DNA from: Clostridium sp. CAG:167
GTDB taxonomy: Bacteria; Bacillota; Clostridia; Lachnospirales; Lachnospiraceae
DNA: 27,729 bases
Assembly (NCBI GenBank): GCA_000433735.1
Contig: HF998290.1
Location: 14,287 to 42,015, forward strand
Direction: 5' to 3'
Of the stretch, positions 15,332 to 23,131 are shown piece after piece. Within the stretch, counting starts at the first letter, position 1. Each line of letters begins with the position of its first letter. Position numbers and translations under genes: made by a program. The notes below the pieces were generated by a model that did no database searches, was not told the origin of the DNA, and saw only the letters and a list, made by a program, of their open reading frames with translations.

Positions 15332-16945
15332 TTATCTTAAATGCATCTTTTTCACCGTCTCAATAAACTCTTCGTTGTTCTTCGTACGTTTGAAAAGATC
15401 TAAGATCTGCTCCAATGCCTGCTCTGATTTCAAGCCGCCCAGCGCCTTCCGGATCTTAACTACTGCCTCCTGCTCATCTTTAGTCAGCAGAAGGTCTTCT
15501 CTTCTGGTACTGGATTTCTGGATATCGATAGCCGGGAAGATCCGTCTTTCCGACAAACTGCGGTCTAACACCAGTTCCATATTGCCGGTACCTTTGAATT
15601 CCTCAAATACCACATCATCCATACGGCTTCCTGTATCCACAAGAGCGGTAGCAAGGATCGTCAGACTGCCTCCCTCTCTCATGTTTCTGGCTGCACCAAA
15701 AAACTTCTTCGGCATATGAAGTGCCGCCGGATCCAGACCACCGGATAATGTACGGCCACTAGGGGTCACCGTTAAGTTGTACGCTCTGGCAAGACGGGTG
15801 ATACTGTCAAGAAGGATCATCACATCTTCGCCCCCTTCTACCAGTCTTTTGGCTCTCTCAATAACCATTTCCGACACTCTCTTATGATTTTCCGGCAGTT
15901 CGTCAAAGGTGGAGTAGATCACTTCCACATTGTTTCCTTCAATAGACTCTTTAATATCCGTCACTTCCTCCGGTCTCTCATCGATCAGAAGAATAATAAG
16001 ATGCATCTTCGGATGATTTCTCGTGACAGCCTTCGCCACCTGTTTTAGCAAAGTAGTCTTTCCGGTCTTTGGCTGGGACACGATCATACCTCGCTGTCCT
16101 TTTCCGATGGGAGCGATAAGGTCCAGCATTCTCATAGAAACACCGACTCCCGGTGTCTCCAGATGGATCCTTTCATTTGGAAAAATCGGTGTCAGATCTT
16201 CAAACCGTTTTCTTGTATACAGATACGCCGGCGATCTTCCGTTGACCTTCTCCATATATAAAAGGGCACTAAACTTTTCTCCCTGGGAATTGATCCGCAG
16301 GTTTCCTTTGATCACATCTCCTGTCCGCAGGCCAAAACGGCGGATAAACTGGGATGCCACATATACATCGTTGTCTCCCGGTAGAAAATTGTCACACCGG
16401 ATAAAACCATATCCCTCGCTCATCACCTCCAGGATACCGGTTTTTGTCACGCCGCTGTCCAACTCTTTCATCTCTGTCGGATGCACATCTACCAGCTGCT
16501 TGTCTCTCACAATGGAAACCAGCCCATCGGAACCGTCATGGTATCTCTGTTTCTTCTGGCGGTTGTAATGATAACTGTTGTTATAAGTCCGCTGGGTATT
16601 TTTCTTGTCCCCATCACTGCGATATTCACCTCTGTTTTCCTGACGGTGATCGTTCCGGTACTCTCTGTAGCCGCCGGCCTGAGGCGTCCGTGTGCCGCGC
16701 TCATACCTTCCCTGGACATGCTTTTCCCGTTCCGGTGCTTTTTCCCGTTCCGGCATTCTTTCTGCGGCCTGCACCTTCTCCTTGTCCGGTTTTTTCTCCG
16801 TCGCCGGCGCTTTCTCCTGTCCCTGAGAAAGGGTTTCCTGAATGCGTTCCATCAGTTCCTGCTTTTTCAGTGTACTGACGCCCTTCATTCCCTTTTCCTT
16901 TGCAACTTCCTTCAGTTGTGCCAATGTCATTTTTGTTAAGTCCAT
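15332..16945 (-). CDS. rho: Transcription termination factor Rho with long disordered insert
   Basis: A 537-residue Rho, against about 420 in Escherichia coli. Domains: N-terminal SAP-like Rho_N helices (1-40, MTLAQLKEVAKEKGM), a low-complexity insert rich in Lys, Glu, Arg, Tyr, Asn and Gln (about 41-140), the cold-shock-like primary RNA-binding domain (about 165-225, GILEVMSEGYGFIRC), then the RecA-like motor: Walker A QPKTGKTT (291-298), IDERPEEV (321-328), Walker B VMILLD (375-380) and Q-loop SGRTLSGGLDP. All helicase residues are in place. The ATG follows GAGGAGG. It lies 34 bases after the UDP-sugar pyrophosphorylase gene, probably on one transcript. Confidence 0.97.
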   Translation of the reverse strand: MDLTKMTLAQLKEVAKEKGMKGVSTLKKQELMERIQETLSQGQEKAPATEKKPDKEKVQAAERMPEREKAPEREKHVQGRYERGTRTPQAGGYREYRNDHRQENRGEYRSDGDKKNTQRTYNNSYHYNRQKKQRYHDGSDGLVSIVRDKQLVDVHPTEMKELDSGVTKTGILEVMSEGYGFIRCDNFLPGDNDVYVASQFIRRFGLRTGDVIKGNLRINSQGEKFSALLYMEKVNGRSPAYLYTRKRFEDLTPIFPNERIHLETPGVGVSMRMLDLIAPIGKGQRGMIVSQPKTGKTTLLKQVAKAVTRNHPKMHLIILLIDERPEEVTDIKESIEGNNVEVIYSTFDELPENHKRVSEMVIERAKRLVEGGEDVMILLDSITRLARAYNLTVTPSGRTLSGGLDPAALHMPKKFFGAARNMREGGSLTILATALVDTGSRMDDVVFEEFKGTGNMELVLDRSLSERRIFPAIDIQKSSTRREDLLLTKDEQEAVVKIRKALGGLKSEQALEQILDLFKRTKNNEEFIETVKKMHLR

Positions 16946-16979
16946 GTATTCCTCCTCTTAGCACACAACAGGCATCTTT

Positions 16980-18215
16980 TTACAACTCAATTCCATTTTT
17001 CTCCATCAATTTTCTTGCACTCTCCAGGGAATCCACACCGGTAGCATTTTTGATCGGAGCAAATTCATGCTCACGCTCTACTTCAAAAGATAAGCAGTTA
17101 TCCATCATATGGATCATATCCAGCACAAGTGTCTCAAACTTGTAGCCATTTGGTTCCTGTGGCTTCACAAGTTCTGCTTTTTCATTGATATATGGAATTT
17201 TCTTCTCTACAACATGGGTTGGCATAGAACGATTCAAAATGTCTGTCAATGTTTTTACATCAAAAAGATAATTCAGAATAACTCCATAGTTATACAACAA
17301 GTTTCCCTTGTCATCTCTGGAGTGAATGATCTCGTCTGTCATTTCATAATATTCTACAATAGATGGTCTGCCATCTTCCAGGCAAAGTACGCCGACTCTT
17401 TCATTCGGATCCGCCTTGGCTACTACCTTGGATCCGCATACAGCACCTGCCTCCAGAGTAGCTCCCACAAAGACCGGGTCAGCCATTTTCTGAAGAACAT
17501 TATCTACTGCAAACACATTTAAGAATTTTACTCCTAATTCATTGATCTTGTCAAGCAGTCCTGCCTTCACTAAAGAAGAGAACCAGCCACCGTTGCCGTT
17601 TGGTGAAGTAGACAGACGGTCTTTTGCTTCCATCAGGATCTTGCCGTCATAACCGACAGATGGTGCCATTTCCTGCACAAAGAAAAATACATAGTCTTTG
17701 TTGTAGCCAAAATAATCCTTTTCCTTGAAAAAGGCTACGGTATCTGCATTATTTTTTTCACTGGTCATCACAAACAGAGGAACCCAGGCATCTGCTTCCT
17801 TTACTACTTCCATCAAGTTGTTTACCAGCTGCTCAAAAAGATACAGTTCCTTGTGGATTCCCACATTCAGCATTCCCTTTGGCTTATCCAGTCCCAGTCT
17901 GGTTCCCTGGCCTCCTGCCAGCAGCACGGCTCCTACCTGGCACTGTCTGATAGCCTCTAACCCTCTCTTTTTATATGTATCTTTTTTCTCTTTGATCTCA
18001 CCTAATGTCACGGCTCCCAGCGGTGCCAGTTTTCCCTTTGGCACTTCCTTTACGCCGTCTTTGATCAAGTCCAGCAAAGACAGATCCAATGCCTCGATCT
18101 GATTTAAAAGCCCAGTCTGCTGTGCTTCATCCAATTCATCAAAATACTGGAGAAGATGCTCCTGACCTGCTCCGGCTAATTTTACTTTTGCTTCTTCCAA
18201 TGTAAACATATTCAT
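16980..18215 (-). CDS. UDP-sugar pyrophosphorylase, eukaryotic-type UDPGP family
   Basis: A 411-residue nucleotidyltransferase of the UDPGP type 1 family, which contains eukaryotic UDP-GlcNAc pyrophosphorylase (UAP1/AGX) and relatives. Seen: an N-terminal helical domain, nucleotide-binding LAGGQGTRLG (99-108) followed by KPKGM, the PNGNGGWFSSL sugar/uridine loop, FAVDNVLQKMADP, and FAPIKNATGVDS near the C-terminus. It makes a UDP-sugar from UTP and a sugar-1-phosphate, most likely UDP-GlcNAc or UDP-glucose. It differs from the usual bacterial GalU and GlmU. The ATG at 18215 follows AGGAGG by about four bases; an ATG at 18209 is also possible. It shares a divergent promoter region with the malic enzyme gene and lies directly upstream of rho. 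Confidence 0.88.
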   Translation of the reverse strand: MNMFTLEEAKVKLAGAGQEHLLQYFDELDEAQQTGLLNQIEALDLSLLDLIKDGVKEVPKGKLAPLGAVTLGEIKEKKDTYKKRGLEAIRQCQVGAVLLAGGQGTRLGLDKPKGMLNVGIHKELYLFEQLVNNLMEVVKEADAWVPLFVMTSEKNNADTVAFFKEKDYFGYNKDYVFFFVQEMAPSVGYDGKILMEAKDRLSTSPNGNGGWFSSLVKAGLLDKINELGVKFLNVFAVDNVLQKMADPVFVGATLEAGAVCGSKVVAKADPNERVGVLCLEDGRPSIVEYYEMTDEIIHSRDDKGNLLYNYGVILNYLFDVKTLTDILNRSMPTHVVEKKIPYINEKAELVKPQEPNGYKFETLVLDMIHMMDNCLSFEVEREHEFAPIKNATGVDSLESARKLMEKNGIEL

Positions 18216-18247
18216 TGGCCCTCCTTTATAAGCACATTATTATCTAT

Positions 18248-18276
18248 ATTGTAACGACTTTTCTGAAAAAGCACAA
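18248..18276 (-). promoter_or_regulatory. Possible promoter of the UDPGP-rho unit
   Basis: Minus strand: TTGTGC (18276-18271), a 17-base spacer and TACAAT (18253-18248). The -35 box matches consensus at three of six bases, so this is a moderate call. Confidence 0.45.
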
Positions 18277-18286
18277 GAGAAATTTA

Positions 18287-18315
18287 TTGAGATTCTTATT
18301 ATAAAGTGGTATGAT
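18287..18315 (+). promoter_or_regulatory. Promoter of the malic enzyme gene
   Basis: TTGAGA (18287-18292), a 17-base spacer and TATGAT (18310-18315), about 38 bases before the start codon. Confidence 0.68.
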
Positions 18316-18353
18316 TAAAGGAAGAATATTTTGGTAAAGGAAGGTTTAATTTT

Positions 18354-19508
18354 ATGACTCAAAATGAAAAAGCATTGCAGCTTCACAAAGAATGGAATGG
18401 TAAGATCGACACCACTCCCAAATGCCATGTAAAGAGCCGTGAGGATCTGGCGTTAGCTTACACACCCGGTGTGGCAGAACCTTGTAAAGTGATCGCAGAA
18501 GATAAAGAACAAGCTTATACATATACAATCAAAAGCAACACCGTTGCCGTTGTCTCCGACGGAAGTGCCGTACTGGGACTGGGAAATATCGGTGCCGAGG
18601 CAGCTATGCCTGTTATGGAAGGAAAGGCTGTTCTCTTTAAGGAGTTTGGCGGGGTAAATGCCTTCCCAATCTGTCTTGATACACAGGACACAGAGGAGAT
18701 CATCCGCACCGTAGTAAATATCGCTCCTGCTTTTGGCGGCATTAACCTGGAGGACATTTCCGCTCCCCGTTGTTTTGAGATTGAAAGCCGTCTGAAAGAA
18801 CTCCTGAACATTCCTGTTTTCCATGATGACCAGCACGGAACCGCCATCGTGGTACTGTCCGGTATCATCAACGGACTGAAAGTCGTAGGCAAAGAAAAAG
18901 AAAACTGCAAAGTCATCGTAAATGGTGCCGGTTCCGCCGGTATCGCCATTACGAAGCTGCTTTTGCGTTACGGATTCAAAGATGTGACTCTGTGTGACAA
19001 AAGCGGCATCCTGAGCAAAAGCTCCAAGAATCTGAACTGGATGCAGAAAGAAATGATGGAAGTTACCAATCTGGAAGGAAAAGAAGGTACTCTGGCAGAT
19101 GCTTTTGTAGGTGCAGATATTTTTGTCGGCGTTTCCGCTCCGGGAATCGTATCCGAAGAAATGGTTGCTTCTATGAATAAAGATGCAATCCTCTTTGCCA
19201 TGGCAAATCCGGTACCGGAAATCATGCCGGATCTGGCAAAAAAGGCAGGTGCACGCATTGTAGGAACCGGTCGTTCCGATTTTCCAAACCAGGTAAATAA
19301 TGTGGTGGCTTTCCCTGGTATCTTCAAGGGTGCTTTAGAAGGCAGAGCAACTCAGATCACAGAAGAAATGAAGTTAGCTGCTGCTCTGGCTATCGCTTCT
19401 TTAGTGCCGGATGAGGAATTATCCGACGACAACATTATGCCGGAAGCATTTGACCCACGGGTAGCAGATGTAGTAAGTGCCGCTGTCAAAGCCAACATTC
19501 CGGACTAA
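18354..19508 (+). CDS. NAD(P)-dependent malic enzyme
   Basis: A 384-residue short-form malic enzyme converting malate to pyruvate and CO2 with reduction of NAD(P). Seen: YTPGVAEPCKVI (catalytic Tyr region), the GKAVLFKEFGGVNAFP region, metal-binding DISAPRCFEIE and DDQHGTA, and the nucleotide-binding NGAGSAGIA. The length matches the single-module bacterial form without the phosphotransacetylase-like extension. The ribosome site is GGAAGG, nine bases before the ATG. Cofactor preference cannot be read with certainty. It is followed within 15 bases by the radical SAM gene, whose ribosome site overlaps its stop region, so the two are probably cotranscribed. Confidence 0.95.
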   Translation: MTQNEKALQLHKEWNGKIDTTPKCHVKSREDLALAYTPGVAEPCKVIAEDKEQAYTYTIKSNTVAVVSDGSAVLGLGNIGAEAAMPVMEGKAVLFKEFGGVNAFPICLDTQDTEEIIRTVVNIAPAFGGINLEDISAPRCFEIESRLKELLNIPVFHDDQHGTAIVVLSGIINGLKVVGKEKENCKVIVNGAGSAGIAITKLLLRYGFKDVTLCDKSGILSKSSKNLNWMQKEMMEVTNLEGKEGTLADAFVGADIFVGVSAPGIVSEEMVASMNKDAILFAMANPVPEIMPDLAKKAGARIVGTGRSDFPNQVNNVVAFPGIFKGALEGRATQITEEMKLAAALAIASLVPDEELSDDNIMPEAFDPRVADVVSAAVKANIPD

Positions 19509-19521
19509 TGGAGGTTTTTTC

Positions 19522-20466
19522 GTGAGTGTGCAGCGCTGGGGCGAAAAGCCTTATCATTCTCTGGACTATGAATTAAAAAAACGATTTGGAGAGAAAATAT
19601 ACAAAGTTTCCCTGGGCGGCGGTTTTACCTGTCCCAACCGGGACGGCACTCTGGGCACCGGTGGCTGCATCTTCTGCAGCGGTGCCGGTTCCGGGGATTT
19701 TGCCTCTCCCTGCTGTGAATCGGTTACCAGACAGATTGAAAATGGAATAGCCGGGATCTCCGCCAGAAAAAGTACGGGATCCTGTTTTATTGCATATTTT
19801 CAGTCTTTTACAAACACCTATGCCCCGGTGGAGAAACTGCGTCCTATGTTTCTGGAAGCCATCCGCCATCCGCAGATTGTTATGCTTTCTGTAGGCACCC
19901 GGCCGGACTGTCTGCCGGAGGATGTGCTGGATCTTCTGACGGAATGTAATAAAATCAAACCGGTTATGATAGAACTGGGACTTCAGTCCATACATCCTTC
20001 CACTGCTTCCTATATCCGACGGGGATACGATCTGCCTGTGTATGATAAAGCAGTGAATGTTCTGCATCAGAGAGGGATCGAGGTCGTAACCCATGTGATT
20101 GCTGGTCTGCCCGGTGAATCCAAAGAGGATTTTCTGGCTACCGTAAGGCACACCGCCGCTGTACATTCCGACGGGATCAAGCTGCAGCTTCTTCATGTTC
20201 TGCAAGGAACCGATCTGGCAGTTGATTACGCCGCAGGGAAATTCAGGACTCTATCTATGGAAGAATATCTGGACTGGATCACAGATTCTCTTTTGATCCT
20301 CCCTCCTGATATGGTAATCCACCGGCTCACCGGCGACGGTCCAAAGAACCTTCTGATCGCACCTGCCTGGAGCAGCCGCAAGCGGGAGGTATTGAATACA
20401 CTGCACCGCCAATTAAAAGAAAAGAATCTATGGCAAGGAAAGGAATTTATGAATCATGGCGAATGA
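19522..20466 (+). CDS. TIGR01212 (YhcC-like) radical SAM protein
   Basis: A 314-residue member of the YhcC radical SAM family, related to the Elp3-like group; the reaction is not established, though a tRNA or sulfur-linked role is often suggested. Seen: cluster-binding cysteines 37, 49 and 52 in CPNRDGTLGTGGCIFC, typical of this family, then FQSFTNTYAPVEKLR, VGTRPDCL, ELGLQSIH and VVTHVIAGLPGE. The frame runs back to 19477 inside the malic enzyme gene, but TGGAGG precedes the GTG at 19522 by a proper spacing, so I start there. Its last 11 bases overlap the DUF4364 gene. Confidence 0.92.
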   Translation: MSVQRWGEKPYHSLDYELKKRFGEKIYKVSLGGGFTCPNRDGTLGTGGCIFCSGAGSGDFASPCCESVTRQIENGIAGISARKSTGSCFIAYFQSFTNTYAPVEKLRPMFLEAIRHPQIVMLSVGTRPDCLPEDVLDLLTECNKIKPVMIELGLQSIHPSTASYIRRGYDLPVYDKAVNVLHQRGIEVVTHVIAGLPGESKEDFLATVRHTAAVHSDGIKLQLLHVLQGTDLAVDYAAGKFRTLSMEEYLDWITDSLLILPPDMVIHRLTGDGPKNLLIAPAWSSRKREVLNTLHRQLKEKNLWQGKEFMNHGE

Positions 20467-20971
20467 ATCCATTACCATATACAAACTGATTATTTTATAC
20501 TTTTTGAAAAAAACCAGCATTCCTCTGCCCCAGACTGTCATTTCAGACTATATTGTCAGTCATGGTTATACCAATTATTTCACATTGCAGAATGCTCTGG
20601 GAGAGTTGTTAAATGCCGATTTTATCGCAGAAGACGAAACATACCATTTATCTTACTATACGCTGACAGAAGCCGGCAGCGAAACACTGGCTCTCTTCGG
20701 CAGCCAGCTTTCCGCTGAAATCTGTTCTGAGATTGATGCTTATCTGGCTGAACATAAGATTGAGATCATCAATGAGACTTCTCTTGTCAGTGATTACAAC
20801 CCGACAGACCACGGAACTTATCTGGCTTCCTGCAGTTTGAAGGACGGAAAACATATGATGTTCCGTCTGGAAATCGATGTTCCCAAAGAAGAAGATGCTA
20901 TCCGGGTCTGCGAAAACTGGGAAAAACAGAGCGAAACCTTATATCAGCTGGCCCTGAAAAATTTATTATAA
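20456..20971 (+). CDS. DUF4364 family protein (winged-helix-like)
   Basis: A 171-residue protein of the DUF4364 family, common in clostridia. The N-terminal 75 residues look like a winged helix: KLIILYFLKKTSIPLPQTVISDYI, then a recognition-helix-like YTNYFTLQNALGELL and a wing with YTLTEAGSETL. The rest is an alpha/beta domain without a known catalytic motif. A transcription-regulator role is an inference from fold only. Its ATG lies within the last codons of the radical SAM gene (ATGGCGAATGA overlap), and a strong bidirectional terminator follows. Confidence 0.85.
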   Translation: MANESITIYKLIILYFLKKTSIPLPQTVISDYIVSHGYTNYFTLQNALGELLNADFIAEDETYHLSYYTLTEAGSETLALFGSQLSAEICSEIDAYLAEHKIEIINETSLVSDYNPTDHGTYLASCSLKDGKHMMFRLEIDVPKEEDAIRVCENWEKQSETLYQLALKNLL

Positions 20972-20974
20972 TAC

Positions 20975-21044
20975 AAAAAAGTTCCACCAGTCCGGGAAAA
21001 GAGCTTCATTCACTCTTTTCCCAGACAGATGGAACTTCTTTTTT
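20975..21044. terminator. Bidirectional hairpin terminator between DUF4364 and the M23 gene
   Basis: AAGTTCCA (20979-20986) pairs with TGGAACTT (21030-21037), and inside it GGGAAAAGAG pairs with CTCTTTTCCC. There is an A-run on the left and a T-run on the right, so it can end transcripts from both convergent units. Confidence 0.9.
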
Positions 21045-21045
21045 C

Positions 21046-22020
21046 TTACTGTCTCTTAATCTTGGTGCCTGGGTTAAACTGTCTGTATGTATATTTATCC
21101 AACAATTTATATCCGTTATATGAACCGCTGAAAGCCGGTCCTTTTCTCATTTCAAAATGCAGGTGGCTGCCAAATGCATAGCCTGTAGATCCGGTTATAC
21201 CAATTTTATCTCCCGCTATCACTTTGTCTCCCACTTTTACTTTAAAGGAAGAGCAGTGCGCATAATAGGAATAGATACCGTTTCCATGATATACAATGAT
21301 CAATTTACCAAAAGATGCTTTGGAACTGGCCGCATGATACTTGGCATATACGACTGTACCGTCTGCCACACTGTAAATGGTTCTTCCACCGCCTCTGGCA
21401 TCCCATCCATAATGTCTGCCACCGTGGGTAGAACAACGACAGTGCCATCCGTCACCCCAGTTTCCACCTTTGACAGGACTGGTCCATTTTCCTTTTTTTA
21501 CGGTAAAATCATCATCGATCACTGTCTTTTTATTCTGGGAAGTATTGGTAGCTTCTACCACATAAGAATAACTTCCTTCTTTTAGTTTGCCAAACTTCAT
21601 AGACTTGTCTACTTTCACCAGAGAACAATTCTTCTTGTTGACTTTAATCTTCTTTGTACAAACACTGTCTCCCTCTTCATTCAAGATGGATGCCTTTACT
21701 GTTTTCATTTTCTTACTGGCCTTCAATGTTCCTTTTACTTTAAAACCTGCACCCTTGGTGATCTTTTTAGGATGGGAACATTTTTTTAATTTTACGGTCC
21801 AGTTATCTTTTTTCTGGTCGGAAGCCGCCGGTGTCTGTGTCGGAGTTACTGTTGGCGTCGGTGTCACAGCCGGTTCTGCCGTATCAGACGGCTGGTTGAT
21901 GGCTCCTCCTGTTGCCACTTCTGCTTCTGCCCTTACCGGTGCCTGTGGCGCCAGTCCTGCCAGAGTCATTCCTGCGATCACGCTATAAATCCCCACCAAT
22001 TGACGAACTTTCTTATTCAT
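21046..22020 (-). CDS. Secreted M23 family metallopeptidase
   Basis: A 324-residue exported peptidoglycan hydrolase. Order: basic N-terminus and hydrophobic signal peptide (about 1-32, likely cleaved near VRAEA), a Thr/Pro linker (TPTPTVTPTQTP), a lysine-rich beta domain (about 75-175) and the C-terminal LytM domain. Zinc ligands are visible: HYGWD (His203, Asp207) and HLHFE (His288), with YYAHCS giving His255. It should cut cross-bridges or stem peptides outside the cell. The frame begins at a TTG at 22032, but GGAGAAGG places the start at the ATG at 22020. It has its own promoter, and the leader holds repeated GTAAC motifs. Confidence 0.93.
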   Translation of the reverse strand: MNKKVRQLVGIYSVIAGMTLAGLAPQAPVRAEAEVATGGAINQPSDTAEPAVTPTPTVTPTQTPAASDQKKDNWTVKLKKCSHPKKITKGAGFKVKGTLKASKKMKTVKASILNEEGDSVCTKKIKVNKKNCSLVKVDKSMKFGKLKEGSYSYVVEATNTSQNKKTVIDDDFTVKKGKWTSPVKGGNWGDGWHCRCSTHGGRHYGWDARGGGRTIYSVADGTVVYAKYHAASSKASFGKLIIVYHGNGIYSYYAHCSSFKVKVGDKVIAGDKIGITGSTGYAFGSHLHFEMRKGPAFSGSYNGYKLLDKYTYRQFNPGTKIKRQ

Positions 22021-22035
22021 TTCCTTCTCCAATCT

Positions 22036-22184
22036 GTTACTGATTTGTTACATTTTTTGTTACAATTTTCTATCCCTTTTTGTCTGTATCCATCCCCATA
22101 AGACGAACACAATGCCTATTATACAACTCTTTTTCCAATTCTGCAACTGTAGAAATTATTTTGTAACATTTTTCTTTCTGTAAC
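22036..22184. repeat. Five GTTAC/GTAAC motifs around the M23 promoter
   Basis: Plus-strand GTTAC at 22036-22040, 22047-22051 and 22059-22063 (spaced 11 and 12 bases), and GTAAC at 22163-22167 and 22180-22184. The first three lie in the leader, the last two upstream of the -35 box. The half-sites resemble the WalR (YycF) consensus TGTWAH, but only one pair has the exact five-base gap. Confidence 0.5.
22118..22146 (-). promoter_or_regulatory. Promoter of the M23 peptidase gene
   Basis: Minus strand: TTGCAG (22146-22141), a 17-base spacer and perfect TATAAT (22123-22118). The untranslated leader is close to 90 bases. Confidence 0.72.
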
Positions 22185-22188
22185 AATT

Positions 22189-22216
22189 AAAAAAGAGAGC
22201 GAAATATTTCGCTCTC
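22189..22216 (-). terminator. Terminator after the pyrophosphatase/zinc-ribbon genes
   Basis: GAGAGCGAAAT at 22195-22205 pairs with its own mirror to 22216, a perfect 22-base palindrome, followed on the minus strand by TTTTTT. It ends the unit 23 bases past the zinc-ribbon gene. Confidence 0.88.
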
Positions 22217-22236
22217 ACATCTTAACTTTTATGTAA

Positions 22237-22542
22237 TTATTTCGCAAGTGTTACATTGCCATGACTGCCTCCTGCCAGCTGCAGACGGCCCTCCCGCACA
22301 AATCCGGATATGATCCTCCGTTCCAGACCGGGAGCCTCTGACAACTGAACCAGATTCATAGGGCCATTTTCTTTCAGACATTCTTTCACTCTTCCAAAGT
22401 TCGAAAGATAAGTGGCACCACACCGCTCACACTGGTAAATCTCACGCTTGGTGTAGATCATAGCACCAGAACACTTCCGGCACCGAACCGCATCCGGCTC
22501 TTCGATCATCAGTTTAAAACGCTGCTCTTCTCTCACCGTCAC
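22237..22542 (-). CDS. Zinc-ribbon plus helix protein, YvyF-like (uncertain)
   Basis: A 101-residue protein. Four cysteines (21, 24, 38, 41: CRKC and CERC) make a zinc ribbon; the second half (FGRVKECLKENGPMNLVQLS, then RRIISGFVREGRLQL) is helical and ends in a motif like that of YvyF/TIGR03826 proteins, which have a zinc ribbon and a short HTH-like tail and are found in flagellar operons. I cannot confirm the family; it may be a general small regulator. The GTG start at 22542 follows GGAGG by the right distance. It lies 27 bases after the pyrophosphatase gene and shares its terminator. Confidence 0.7.
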   Translation of the reverse strand: MTVREEQRFKLMIEEPDAVRCRKCSGAMIYTKREIYQCERCGATYLSNFGRVKECLKENGPMNLVQLSEAPGLERRIISGFVREGRLQLAGGSHGNVTLAK

Positions 22543-22569
22543 TCACCCCTCCGGGATCGTTCCCATTTA

Positions 22570-23106
22570 TTATTTCTTGCTTCCGTATACCTTGTTGTAA
22601 TTAGCAATACACTGCTCAATAACTTCAATGGCTTCTGCCGGGCCGCCAAACTCTTTAACAGCCGTCTCTTTCTGCTCAAGGTCTTTGTAAATACTGAAGA
22701 AATGCTGGATTTCCTCAAAAATGTGGCTTGGAAGCTGCTCAATATCTGTATAGATATTGTACATAGGATCGTTGTATGGAATCGCAATGATCTTTTCATC
22801 GTTTGCTCCGTTATCCAGCATGTACATTACACCAATCGGATAACAGCGAACCAGACACAGGGATTCAATATCCTCAGAACAGATCACCAGCACATCCAGT
22901 GGATCCTTGTCATCACCTAATGTTCTTGGAATAAATCCATAATTTGCCGGATAATGGGTGGATGTATACAAAATACGGTCCAAAATAATCAAGCCCGTCT
23001 CTTTATCCAGTTCATATTTTTTCTTGCTTCCCTTGGAGATTTCAATGGTTGCTATAAAATCTGAGGAAGAAATTCTCTTTTCATCAATATCATGCCAAAT
23101 GTTCAT
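22570..23106 (-). CDS. ppa: Inorganic pyrophosphatase, family I
   Basis: A 178-residue soluble pyrophosphatase that hydrolyses PPi to phosphate and drives biosynthesis forward. Seen: the substrate-contact stretch IEISKGSKKKYELDKETG, HYPANYGFIPRT, and the metal-binding signature DDKDPLDVLV with its three aspartates, then GVMYMLDNGANDEKIIAIP. The length is right for family I. It is followed by the zinc-ribbon gene and preceded by the transglycosylase gene 25 bases away, so it probably belongs to the transcript starting at 24059. Confidence 0.95.
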   Translation of the reverse strand: MNIWHDIDEKRISSSDFIATIEISKGSKKKYELDKETGLIILDRILYTSTHYPANYGFIPRTLGDDKDPLDVLVICSEDIESLCLVRCYPIGVMYMLDNGANDEKIIAIPYNDPMYNIYTDIEQLPSHIFEEIQHFFSIYKDLEQKETAVKEFGGPAEAIEVIEQCIANYNKVYGSKK

Positions 23107-23131
23107 TCGTATTATTTCCTTTCTTTGCTCT

